A program made the translations under genes and the position numbers. The notes below the pieces were generated by a model. The model saw only the letters and a list, made by a program, of their open reading frames with translations. It was not told where the DNA came from and did not search any database. Below, in pieces: positions 33,195-44,575 of a stretch of 64,000 nucleotides of DNA; position 1 is the first letter of the stretch, and each line of letters starts with the position of its first letter. Source of the stretch: Podocnemis expansa (Eukaryota; Chordata; Testudines; Podocnemididae); the NCBI GenBank assembly GCA_007922195.1, contig ML682031.1, positions 186,001-250,000 on the forward strand, read 5' to 3'.

Positions 33195-34022
33195 ATGTAA
33201 AGTAGAACCAGTGCAGAGAAAAGCTGCAAGGATAAGTTGTGGAATGGAAAGCCTGCCTTATGAGAGGAGACTCAAAGTGCTTGGCTTGTTTAGCCTAACC
33301 AAAAGAAGGCAGGGGGAGATATAATTGTGCTCTATAAAAAGATCAGAGGGATTAATGCCAGAGGGGGAGAGGGGAATTATTTAAGTTCAGCACCAATGTG
33401 CACACAAGAACAAATGGATGTATACCAGCCATCAAGAAGTTTAGACTCAAAATTAGATGCAGGTTTCTAACCATCAGAGGAATAAACTCTGGAATAGTCT
33501 TCCAAGAGGAGCTGTTGGGCGATGGGGCAAAAATCCTAGCTGGCTTCAAAACTGAGTTTGATAAATTTATGGAGGGGATGCTATGATGGGACAGTCTATT
33601 CTGGCAATTGACTGATCTTTGACTACTGGTGGCAGATATGCCAATGGCCTATGATGGGACATTTGATGGGGTGGGTTCTGCATTACTAAAGAGAATTCTC
33701 TCTCAGGTGTCATGCTAGTGAGTCTTGCTTACATGCTGAAGGTATAACAGAGCCTAACATTTGGGACGGAGAAGGGATCTTCCGACATGACAGATTGGCA
33801 AAGGCTCTGGAGGTTTTCATCCTTCTCTGTAGCATGGGGCACAACTCCCTTTTGGGGGATTTTCTGTAACTTAAAGTCTTTAAACTGTGATTTGAGTACT
33901 CTAATAACTCAATCACAGGTTAGAAGTTTATTGCAGGAGTGAGAGAGAGGTTCTGTGGCCTGCATTGTGAAGGAGATCAGACCAGATAATCATACTGCTT
34001 CCTTCTGACATCAGAGTCTATG
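33195..34022 (+). mobile_element. CR1 LINE 3' end with long 3' UTR
   Basis: The copy begins in the end of ORF2: 'aaaagctgcaaggataagtt', then residues like GVVFQEE after a NTRTNGC-type region, with the frame readable over about 60 codons. A UTR of over 400 bases follows: 'ctggcaattgactgatcttt', 'catggggcacaactcccttt', 'aatcacaggttagaagttta', 'gaaggagatcagaccagata' and 'ttctgacatcagagtctatg'. The tail at 3360-3527 belongs to the same subfamily. Confidence 0.85.
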
Positions 34023-34310
34023 CATTCACAAAACAGAAATAAGCACAGAGCAGGATGATCCATGCCCATCGGAGTTTAGATGTAATCACCATGCCAAATT
34101 TTTACAATAAACTTCTATCAAGAGATGGATTAAGAGACTTAAAAGTCCTGGGACAGCTGATGTCCCAGGGGATTGATAACAATATACAGAGCTTTTAACT
34201 TCTAGGGTACTGGTTTGAATCCACCTCAGCATGGTAGTGAGAGAATGCAGTTACCTCCAATGGATGTTCAGTGGCTTGAATGAACTGATTACCTTAGTGA
34301 ATTTCCTAAA

Positions 34311-34612
34311 GGTATGTCTACACTGATGGTGGAAACTTCACCATGGTAAGTGCACTCTTCCAGGTTCGATTGAGTGGTCTGTCAAGACATGCTCAATCCA
34401 TCTCCAGCTCAGTGCTGTGGTTCCAGCCCTATAACTGGAGTAGCACTAAAGTCGAACAGACAGTAATTCCGGTCACCTTAGTACAGCACGTACAGAGAGG
34501 TAAGTAGGAGTTAGTAAGACAATACCAGATACGTAAGGTATTTTATTTACCTTGCATATATCCTGTCAACTGCCACCAAAACGTGCGGTGAGTGTAGACT
34601 ACAGCTAAGAAA
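34311..34612. mobile_element. DNA-transposon-like element with 'tatgtctacact' termini
   Basis: The left end reads 'aaaggtatgtctacactgat' and the right end 'gagtgtagactacagctaa'; TATGTCTACACT and AGTGTAGACTACA are inverted counterparts. No coding capacity. Superfamily is unclear; a TA-type duplication is possible but not provable. Confidence 0.5.
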
Positions 34613-35548
34613 CTAATGTCCACATTGGACAAGACATCATTCACTATTACACAGACATTTACTATCAAGTGGTATCACTTCTGTTGGCATTGCCAGCAAT
34701 TGCAAAGACTGAATGGGCTAAAGCAACTATCCTCCACTCCGCTACTGCTTTGGGACAGAAATACAGATGACACTTGTGGGAAACCCATACTGTTCCTGCC
34801 TGTTCTGTTGTATGGACGTGGAGAGAGTTTCAATCTCCTCTTCAAAAGCACTGTTATGTACTTAAAAGGGAAAAAAGGGCAAAGCTGCTCTGAGGCAAGT
34901 CATGCTCCTTCAAGTGGGACTCAGAGGAAGCAGCTATGATTAAATACCTGCTGTCATTACCACAAGAGATGACATCACGCATAGCTTCCACCTATCTCTC
35001 CTTATTCCTACCTTCAGACCTCTCCCTGCTGAACCTCATGAGGGACTGCCCGTCTGGTGGGAGGATCATAGCATCGGAGCTAACTCCGCCCCTCTTACTC
35101 ATTCTGCTCTCCACATGTAACCCCGCTGGTTCTCGAAGACTATAAGGAAACCCAACTTCCTTCCTGCTACAAGGCTTCAAGAATTTGGGGAAGTGGTGTC
35201 TTTGGCAAACAGGGGGGGAAAAATGATCCTGTGATTTAAAGGTACCTCATCTGGAACTAATCACAAAACTCATCTCTTAGATACAGGCTCAGACCTACAA
35301 AACAACATCCTCATTCTCATGCCTTCGGTAATTAACCAAGTTATTTCTCTTATAGGCTAGGAAAAATGACAGAGAAATTGTGATTTGCTATTACATATGG
35401 GAAGCACTGAAATATCCTAGTGATGGTGGCCACAGAATTGGTGGTGTTGACCAATATATGCTAGACTAATAAATCACATCAACATCTATTATTCACATCA
35501 CACATATTAATGAGTATCAGACACACTATCACCATGAAACTATATTGT

Positions 35549-35592
35549 ATGTGTGTGTGTGTATATATATTATATATAATCTACACACACAC
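35549..35592. repeat. GT/TA/CA microsatellite able to fold back
   Basis: A (GT)6 run is followed by alternating TA and then (CA)4, so the outer GT and CA blocks can pair around a TA loop. Simple-sequence repeat, likely length-polymorphic. Confidence 0.85.
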
Positions 35593-35796
35593 TTCTAGCA
35601 GATAAGTGGCCTGAATATAAGAAATAAAAATAATAAAAACATGAATAGCATTGCACTATTTTATGGTTGGATTATAACTATCATTTCATAATACCAATTA
35701 AAATTTTTGGGCAAAGTTCAAAAAGGCCTCAGCTGCAACTACACATACAATTTTTTTTGTCTCAAATAATTTAACTATGAAACAAAAAACATGTTT

Positions 35797-35828
35797 TTGT
35801 TTATTTATTTATTTATTTATTTTTATTA
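35797..35828 (+). repeat. TTTA microsatellite
   Basis: About six consecutive TTTA units, ending in ttttatt. A similar shorter tract lies at 37747-37765. Confidence 0.9.
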
Positions 35829-36695
35829 ATGGCAGGCTTTTTGTTCAAGGAAAAAATGCTGGCAGCAAAACTAACCAAACAACTTTCAGCATATTTCTAC
35901 CTTTGTCTTTCAAGCACAAATGTCATAAATGAACTACCCTCAAAATGCTTGCATAAATTTGCATCTAAGCTTCATTTTGCTACAGTTTTATAATGCCTTT
36001 TCTGTGCTATGTTTAAAAGAAAAGTTTAGGTTATAAAAGTTTAGGCTTCAAAATATTTAATAAAATATTAATTGCTATCACTAGTAAATTATCACTAACA
36101 AGCTTTAGTAAATATGCTTTTGCTATCTATCTTGCTAAATCAAACTGCCCAGGATCAGGAAACAATACGCCTTCTGTCAGAAGGCACTGAACATTTCTCT
36201 TAGACAACAGGAAACTACTAATATGTAAGTTATGGATGTTAAAAAAAGTCTTCATGTGAAATCTACAAATGCATCTAAACACATGGGAGGGAGTGGGCCT
36301 TGTTAAAGAACATAAAAATAAGAGCTAAGAGCTATTTTAGCAAAGAATAAAATAATTAAAGAGTGAAAAAAAAAATCAGGTCATTCTTCCAACATACCCT
36401 GTACCAGAGAATAACTTATGTAATAAATGACTTGGTTTCTATAACATTGTAAATAAATGAAGTTAATCTGTATCAGTTCAGGTTACTGGAAACAAGAGAA
36501 ACATAAAATAAAAATGTAGTGTGTTAACCAGCTTGAGCAGTTTAAGGACACATCTCCCACAAACCAGAATAACCAGTAAAAAGTGAAGAAATTTCCGGGT
36601 TTCCAAAGAACAGAAGATATAGGGCATTATAATGGACTTGTCAGCCAGACATCAATCTAGTATACTGGAACAAATGAGTAGGCAACTGCCCATAG

Positions 36696-37154
36696 CAGTG
36701 GTTCCCAACCTTTTCCTGTAACACGGCATACTTCAGTGAGACAAACTTTCATGACACATCCCCATTTTTATCTGAAGTGACTGCTCATAAACATCACATT
36801 TACTTACATTTAGTATGATTATGGTCTTACTGGAGACGTTTGCAACATAGTGCATGCAACAAGCTAAGGAAGAAGCAAAATGTATTGATGTTTTAAATCC
36901 AATGGAAAAGAACACACATCACCTCAACTTTGCCCAACTGCATGTAGAATGTTCACATTTTAGAATCAAAAGACCGATACCTCACTTTTAATTTGATGAC
37001 TAATTTTCACAAGTTTTCTGAGTTGTAGTTTTGGTTGGATGCAAAATTGTTTAAGATGAAACAATGTTCGTTCTACATTTATTTTCATTACCTTTGTATA
37101 AAATTTCACGGCATACTTGTACAGTTCTCACATCACACCTGTTGAAAAGCAGTG
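36696..37154. mobile_element. hAT-type element (459 bp)
   Basis: Ends are CAGTGGTTCCCAACC and a worn GTTGAAAAGCAGTG. The 8-bp duplication gcccatag (36688-36695) / gcccacag (37155-37162) matches at 7 of 8. The interior is AT-rich with no transposase frame. The terminus resembles that of the element at 60143. Confidence 0.82.
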
Positions 37155-37162
37155 GCCCACAG

Positions 37163-37946
37163 AAATGTTATAAAGACCACTAGCTTGGCCAGTTTAATAA
37201 TAATTTAAAATGGACATTAAGTGAAGTAAGTTCAGACATATACCTGTAGTTTTCAATCTCCCTCATTGCAATATATTTAAATTTGCTTTGCATGGAAAAC
37301 CTATGTATCCTTGTATGTTTCAATGTTAATATAATGGCATCTTATCACTGGGTGCAAGGCACAATGGCTAGCAAAAAACTAGACCTGCTATTCACTGACT
37401 GTGAAGTTTAACATAATGCTGCTTATCTCGACCTTCTGCAGCCTGTGTGTCCACTGTCAGAGCATCAAGTTTGAATTAAATGGTGCTGTAATTTGACCTG
37501 ATAATGCCACCCCCTGCAAATGGTGTAGCACTGAGGTCAAAAATCTACAATTTGAATTTAGATCAGCGTAGCCAGAAAGTAGCTGAAATCTTGATTTTCC
37601 AGTTTTACGAGTCTGCTGCATCATAGCAACATAGATCTTCCTCCGCCTGCAGCCCCAGAGTTTTCTATTAATTCCTCTCTCTCTGCATGCAACGTGCCTC
37701 TGTTGTGACTGCAGCACTGAAACAGCAAGAAAAAGCTCCCCCTCCTTATTTATTTATTTATTTTAAGAAAAGAGGGGAGAGGGAATCAGTGGAGGATGAC
37801 TGCCTCCTCACAAGCCCCTGTGCTTACTACCCACAGCATAATACATTCCAGGAAGTAATGTGAACTGTTGGGACATGAGACCTTGAGAGAGCAGTCTGCT
37901 ATGATCACTATCCTTCACCTTTTGCAATTCAATAGAATAAGATTCA
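37163..37946. other. Unassigned non-coding DNA
   Basis: Contains a short TTTA tract at 37747-37765. No gene or element boundary recognised. Confidence 0.4.
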
Positions 37947-37954
37947 ATTACAAT

Positions 37955-38454
37955 CAGGGATTAAAAGTAAGCCGGAATGCAGGGGCAAACTATTCTTCGG
38001 GGCTCAGAGTTCCAGGCCCTCTAAAAACAGAAATGGTACCAGATTCTGTGTTCCGGGGCCCACCATTGAAAAACAGTGGGACCTGGAATGCAGCGTTCTG
38101 GTTCTATTTTCTATTTTTAGGGGGCTTGAACATTGGGCCCCTAAAAATAGCAGGCGCCAGAATGGTGTTCTGCCACGCATTCCGGCAGTCAAGGGATGGG
38201 GGTGGGCTTCCCTGCACATGCACAGGCTGCAGAGTTTCCTGGCCCAGCACACTGCCCGTGAGTACGGGGGAAGCCCAGCTCATACTTGTGGTGGGAGGAG
38301 TACTGGGGGTGGCTGAGCTGGGGTGGATTTCGGAGAGAGTGGAGTGGATATTGGGGGCAGTAGCTGGGGTGCTTGAAGGGGGCCTGGACATGCAGGAGGG
38401 GCCCCACTCGCTTAGGAGGGTTCCAGGGCCTGCTGAATTATACTTTAATCCCTG
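37955..38454. mobile_element. hAT-type element (500 bp), relative of 31862
   Basis: Ends are CAGGGATTAAAAGTAA and TATACTTTAATCCCTG. The interior shares 'tctatttttagggggc', 'gcccctaaaaatag' and 'gcagcgttc' modules with the 31862 element in inverted orientation. Flanks attacaat / attaatcc match only partly, so the duplication is decayed. A 195-codon open frame crosses most of it but is Gly/Pro/Trp-rich without domains; I do not call it a gene. Confidence 0.72.
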
Positions 38455-38611
38455 ATTAATCCAACTCCCAGTGCAGACAAGCCCCTATTCCACTGTTTGG
38501 TATCTTTCCAATACTAGACTCCAAAGTTTAAATGAAATTATTGGTTCTATTTCAGGATTATGAAACACAATAGCTATTCAAAGCATCAGGCAGTGGAAAC
38601 AATCTCTAAAC

Positions 38612-39093
38612 CAGTGGTCCCCAAACTGAGGGGCACATCCTGTCCACAGAGAGAGGGGAGATTATTAGAACCCACAGCAAATCCGACAGGGAGTGGGAAG
38701 GGAGCATCACGCTGCTAGTCCTGCTCCTCTCCAAGATCATCTAGGCCTCAGTCTCATTCTGCTCCTGTCTGGCTCAGATGTGAGACAGAGCCAGCCACCA
38801 GTGGGGGCAGAGAGGGAGCAAAACATTCCAGCTCTTCTCTGTTCGCAGGCCAGCTCCACCCTGAACCCCATTCAGTTTCCTGTCCTGCACCATCCTCAGT
38901 CCCACTCCACCCCCCAAATGCAGCCCAGATGTGTCCTCTTTCCCTCTCTATCACCATACCCCCAGCACCTCCCTGAGTGCCGTCTCAAAGGAAGCCTGGG
39001 CTGTGCAGTAATGAAGGGTGCGTGTGGACAGATTCTATTCATGATACGGAGAGGAGGGAGTGTACCATGCCTGGTCAAGTTTCCACACCACTG
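38612..39093. mobile_element. hAT-type element (482 bp)
   Basis: Ends are CAGTGGTCCCCAAACTG and AAGTTTCCACACCACTG. The 8-bp duplication ctctaaac (38604-38611) / ctctaacc (39094-39101) matches at 7 of 8. GC-rich interior, no transposase. Open frames of 67-137 codons on both strands reflect the GC-rich composition. Confidence 0.82.
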
Positions 39094-39101
39094 CTCTAAC
39101 C

Positions 39102-40904
39102 CATGATTCATGGTATTGAGGTTCTGATTACTGAAGAACAGCACCCTGTATACAGCACCCAAGACACTGCAAAGTTGTTTAATCAAACAAATAAAAATTA
39201 ATGAACCAATGGCAGTACATAATGCAAAGACAAGGGAAAAAACATGTCAACACAGAAATTATTTGTACTGCTTACAGTAATTATACATTAACTACTATAA
39301 CCAATTCATTAGGAAATATTGAAAAGAAAAATGATCAGACCTCATAAATGAAGAGCATTTAGTTATGTGCAATTGTCCACAGTGTATAATGAAACTAGGG
39401 CGAACTGGCAATGTGTTAAATTACGCAAACAAATCCTCTTTGGTACACTTCATAATTAGGATCAATGACAGAGCATCCTAACTGAGGTTCATGTTATTTC
39501 AAACAATCTTGCATATTGCCTGATTCTATGAATATTCTTTTAAGTTATCTTGACCCATTCTGAGTCTTACAGCAATATTCAATAAAGTAGTTACTGTCCA
39601 TTCAGACCATTATTTGAAAGAGAGCCTCTACACAAAACATCTGGATTTCTCTCTGTTGCTGGTGCATACTCAGCAATGTAAACTGAAAGGACACAACCTG
39701 TTGTTACATTAAAGGAGATCAATACATGCCCGGATGCAATGTTTTGCCATCACAATGTGTGTGTATGGCCATGATGGCTTGAACCTGTAGAATGAGATAG
39801 AGAGGCTAGCCACTCACCTCCTATACAGTTAGATTTACCAGATGGCCATAGTCAGAAGAAACAGTGACCTGAAATGTTGATGGACAATATTGTATGACAA
39901 CTAATTACAAGACTGATACAGGGACACCTTGTCTGTCATGTGTCTACTCCAATTTTTGTTTTACTCATGTACATAGCAATGGGAGACAAACTACAGCAAT
40001 GTCTATCTCAGTTTTTTTAGAATAAATCCATACTACAAAGTGAACCCCAGTATCACTGTAAAAATAAATAAAATCTAATCACTTTTTAATGTGGATATTG
40101 ATCCATTTACCTTGCATTTAAAAATATTAAACCAAAGACATACATATTATTCAAATTACCAATAACATGCACAAGGCAAAAACAAACCTTGCCTGACCTT
40201 TTGCGTGATGGAGATCTTAAAACACTGATTTCCCACACTTGGTATAGAAGATGAATTTAAAGCTTTACTCACATTGTAGGATGTATTAGTTTTAGTTGTG
40301 TTGATTATGTCTTGCCACTTATGCAGTTTGTTTAGACATAAATCAGATACAAATTTTACACACATTTCCAGTAGCTAGGTAGTCTTAACTGATGCAAGAG
40401 TCTATATAACCCTCTTTGTATATGCTAAGTATCTCGCTTTGGAGGCCTGAAGTCAGTTTTTGCAACATAAAACAGCAAATTTGTCAATGGCAAAATACAT
40501 AACTTCCCTTCTCTGATACAAACTGGGGAGGTACCTTCACAGACCAGTACTTAGAATGCTATTATCCAAAGAAACGTAAGAAAGGTAGAGGTACAGAACA
40601 AGTTCAGGAACTGGTACAAACAGATAGATTAGATCTGAGTGACATATAAAGAGTTTTGTAACTTGTAAAATCAACCTATAAACACTTTTGCTGAAATGTG
40701 TCACTATGGAATAAAGCCTTCTGTGCAAACTGAATTTAACAATGTTACATGAGGCAGCTTCCCTGAAACTGGTAATGTGCTGAATCTTTGACTTAGTGAG
40801 AAACCTGACTGATATTAGTTACTTGGTTTCTGGAATATTTTCCATAATGAACCAAAGTGTGATCAAGCAATTGATTATACAATTTACCAACAGCAGGTAG
40901 ATTA
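39102..40904. other. Unassigned AT-rich DNA
   Basis: About 1.8 kb without recognised repeats, exons or RNA motifs. Confidence 0.45.
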
Positions 40905-41125
40905 GTTAACAGGTTAGGGAGTCAGGAAATATGAATTATATTCTTACCTATGCCACTGACCTACAGAAAGTTATTTAACTCATGCTTTTATTTCTCCATC
41001 CATGAATAGGGATTATTAATCCTTAAAAACTCATAAGGGTAGTGAAGTGAAATTCATTAGCATTTGTCAGAGGGTGCTTTGGGATCCACAGATGGAAGAC
41101 ACAATGGAAACAGACAAGCCTCTTG
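40905..41125 (+). mobile_element. MIR-like SINE
   Basis: 'tatgccactgacctacagaa', 'agttatttaactcatgcttt', 'atttctccatccatgaatag' and 'ggattattaatccttaaaaa' follow MIR order, ending in 'gggtgctttgggatccacag'. Worn, ancient copy. Confidence 0.55.
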
Positions 41126-41417
41126 TATTAGAAAGATTAGATGCAAACACTTATTAATTACTACCAACTGATTATTAGCCTATCCATTGGGTTTCCATCT
41201 TTAACACACCCTTGGTGATTCTGCTTATCAGCCTTTCTTGTTAGTGTATGCCAAGTTCTTTCAAAGGCAGTAAGCACAAGCCAGGTTTAGACAAGCTATG
41301 ACCGTTAAAACAGAACCATGTAATAGAAAATAGAGGTCAGATTAATATGGGTTCAAAGGTCCACACAACACAAAGGGGGCTAATCAGCATTTAATTGAGA
41401 ACATCTTTACTTATAAA

Positions 41418-41556
41418 CAAGGAGTCCTATGGCACTTTTAAAAACTAACCATGAGAGCTTATGCAATAAATAAATTTGCTGGTCTTTTAAAAGTGTCACA
41501 GGACTCCTTTATTTTGCTAAACTAGACTAACATGGCTACCCTTTTGGATCTTACAA
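41418..41556 (-). mobile_element. Fold-back Penelope-like tail (short copy)
   Basis: 'aaggagtcctatggcacttt' on the left is answered by the inverted 'aaaagtgtcacaggactcct' on the right. The family terminus 'actaacatggctaccctttt' lies at the high-coordinate end. As at 14.2 and 18.5 kb, only one end carries the terminus. Possible short flanking repeat (cttataa / cttacaa). Confidence 0.58.
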
Positions 41557-42339
41557 GCACCCTTGAAACACCTAGCACCATGCACAGCTATGAGACATTC
41601 ACAAGTAAACGTGTGTCTTACCAGAAGATTTCAATGTGTGTAATGCCTTACATATAAAGTCAGGAAGCCCTCAGCCTTATGCCTCACCCAAAATCATTTC
41701 TCACCCATTTTAGCCCAAGCATTTCAATCCAACTCTACAGGTAGCAAATTGAAATGTTTAGTGGTCCATCGAAGACAGATTGAATCTGAAAAGAATACAG
41801 CAATAATAATGAATATCATAGACTAAAGCTCTCGCCAATGACAGCAATGATGTAGGAAGAATGATTGAGCATTTCTTAAACTTCTACCATTGTGAAAGCA
41901 ACCTATTATTTTCCTGGTTGTTCTCCGAAATGTCTCAATCACGGACAGAACCAGTGAATGAGAAATAATACAGTTCATTTTCTCCAGTTTTTGTTCAATA
42001 GCTATATTGCTGTATACTGCATTCTCCCTTCAGTTGCATCAACAACATGGTTAATATTTTTGCCCTCACTTTTTTTTGTTTTTGATAGATTGATGGATGC
42101 TCCACTTAAAAACTGTGTGCGTCTTTAAGAAGACATGGTAATTTCCTATAATATAACAAGATTTTTAATGTCTTGATCCTGAAGAAAAACGAAGTTCCAA
42201 CAACATAATGGCTACAAAATCAGCTGACGAAAGAAACATCAGAGCTACTATTTTAACCTTACAACATATTGCTGTGTCTGAAGATCTTGGCACAGCAGTT
42301 CAAGGGCGCTCTTCTGTAACCCTGGATTCAAATCCTGGC
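41557..42339. other. Unassigned non-coding DNA
   Basis: Nothing recognised beyond AT-rich sequence. Confidence 0.4.
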
Positions 42340-42612
42340 TGATGCCACAAGTTCTCCTGATGGTCTAACATGCTCCCTAAGCTGATACTGGGAAGATCTA
42401 TATACCACAGCTTGAGCCTCCCAGGCTGGGCAGATGGACTTGCATTTATAGGGCTCATGCTGGCACAGTGAAAACAGCAATGTGGACATTGCACCTGAGC
42501 TTACACCACCCAGTCCCCTAGATCTGAGCTTGAGGAGCTAGCCCAAGACTCAGCTAGTGCAAGTCTGTCAGCCTGGGAGGCTCAGTCACAACTGTGATGT
42601 AGACCTACCAAA
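42340..42612. mobile_element. Palindromic nonautonomous element
   Basis: 'cttgagcctcccaggctggg' near 42413 is mirrored by 'cagcctgggaggctcagtca' near 42570. The right end reads 'actgtgatgtagacctacca'. This matches the remembered structure of the turtle element with GTAGAC termini also seen at 29355. The left end is unclear. Confidence 0.5.
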
Positions 42613-44349
42613 CGCATAACTATATCATAAAAGCCCCACACTTAATTAACCCAAGTTCAGACATACTGCTGCTGTTTCTGCACAATACAAACTTTGGATT
42701 GGAGTAATGGGTGTGCTGCACAACAGGATTTAGAGCCCTAAGCAGGCAGGAAAAGAACCTAATGTGGAGAAGCAACACGTTGAAAATCATAAGTGACACA
42801 GAACGGATACAGAGCTGTTGTGCAACAAATCATCGCGCACCTGCCAGAACTTTGCCCGAGTCAGATCAACACTATCATCCTCAAAGTGTGTGAAAACTAA
42901 AACTAACATCCAGCCATGTGCTCAGTCCCACCATGAAAGTAATGAGTCAAAGAGCTGAAGCAACTCTGTGTCTCCTCATAGATCCCAATCCTTTAAACAT
43001 TTTGCATTTTATTGTGTTGATGCTTATGGAGGATGGGGGAAAATTACTCAGAGTGCAAAACAAGAGGTTTTAAAGTGCACGGATCCTGGGGTAAGCTAGC
43101 CATTTTTACTTTAAAAAGAAATGACCAAAAGATGACATCACGAAAATTGAGCAGATCCCACAGTTTGGATCCCCAGGCTATTTATAAACAAAAGCCACTC
43201 TTTCCCATGCTCCGAGTGTCTTCACATCATTTAACGTGCACAACAAACATCATGATGGACAGTTTAAGTCACTATCCCACTCCTTCTATACACACACGTG
43301 TATAGTGCAGCAGACTTAATAATCAAATAAAGAAGGATGAGGTTGAATGGAGAGATTGGATCAATAGACCAGTGACAGCTGGCAACAAATCCTTATTTAA
43401 AACGAAACAGAAAAGACAAAAACAAAGAAAAAACTATATATGCAGAGTTACCTCATTTGCATCCAGAAATCCTACTTCCATTTGCACTCTTCTCATCCCC
43501 TTCCTCTGCAAACTTTGGCTCTGGCTTATTTTAAGATGCTACAATTGAGACAAAGTCCCCCTCTGCTCCTCTGATTGGAACTGAAGGAGGACCAAATTGA
43601 ACAACTCAGGGTTTTTAAATGGGTGAGTCAATTCATCTCCCAGTGGTTTGCAAAATGTGAGGATAAATACAGCTGTATTACTTTAATTTGATTTTAAAAA
43701 TTGTCTGATGCATTCACTTGACCAGCTTTTGTACAGACTTCCAGCCTGAGCCAAAGCCTGACAGAACATTTATGATGCCCCTTTGGGGGCCTAGAGGTAA
43801 AATAACCAGCTAATATGAACTCCAGTCATTGTTTCTCTGTATGGAGATAAGAGAGCAGAATTTGGTTTTATCTAGTGCCTTTCCCAGTGAAAAGCATCCC
43901 AAAGCCTCTGAGACAGAAATTAACTGGATACAGTTTAAACAAACAGGGCAGACATGGGACTGATCCTCCAGGGTGCTTCAGCAGTGAGGGAAATTAGCTC
44001 CTCTTCTCACCTTGCAGGACTGGGACCCTTGTGAATGTGACAATAGCGCTGACATAAGTTATTTTACTGAAAAAGAAAATGGCTCTGCACACCCCACTCC
44101 TTACTGGAACTACCATATGATTCAACTTTTAATTGGAGAACAACAAGAAATGCTCAAGAAAGCACCTCATCTTCTCATTATACTACTAATTATTACTGAT
44201 AAGAACTGGCAATGTGCTTGGTTATGTACGAGACACAAAATTAAGATGGTTCCTCCCCAAAAAGTTTAGAATCAGAGTAGTGTATACAATGGGAATCCCA
44301 GAAGAAAGGATAATCATCTGTTTTGCCAAGTATTTGGTTTGGGTCACTG
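42613..44349. other. Unassigned non-coding DNA
   Basis: The stretch from about 43820 may be an old L2-type LINE upstream of the piece at 44350, but alignment by eye is too loose to claim. No exon recognised. Confidence 0.4.
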
Positions 44350-44575
44350 CTTGAACACAAAAAGTTGTGAGTCTTTAGGAGGGACCTGCAGATGGAGAGT
44401 GGTGACTTATGAACAAGGATGGATTAGCATGGAAAAAAGCACAGAGAAGCGAGTGGGAGACTGCTACATGCAATGAGGCTAACGGAGATGAGGAAGTGAC
44501 ATGAGATAAAATGGAATCAATAACGTCAACCAGAGCCAGGTTGTGTAAGATCTTGAAAGAGGACAAATTTCTTAT
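44350..44575 (+). mobile_element. L2-type LINE 3' fragment
   Basis: 'tctttaggagggacctgcag', 'aaagcacagagaagcgagtg' and 'ccagagccaggttgtgtaag' followed by 'atcttgaaagagga' match a remembered L2-like 3' region ('gccaggctgtggagggccttgaaggtg'). Old and diverged. Confidence 0.5.

Larger units (their letters stand above)
34613..36687. other. AT-rich, repeat-poor tract
   Basis: About 2 kb in which I recognise no transposable element apart from two microsatellites. From 35600 the sequence is very AT-rich and lacks the worn LINE/SINE debris seen elsewhere. This is where a conserved non-coding element could sit, but nothing in a single sequence proves conservation. Confidence 0.4.

Noticed and set aside
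35797..35828. TTTA repeats as a CRISPR-like or regulatory array
   Set aside because: Simple slippage microsatellite without spacers.
37868..38455. 195-codon open frame on the plus strand
   Set aside because: It lies almost entirely within the hAT element at 37955-38454, has no domain features and reflects GC-rich composition.
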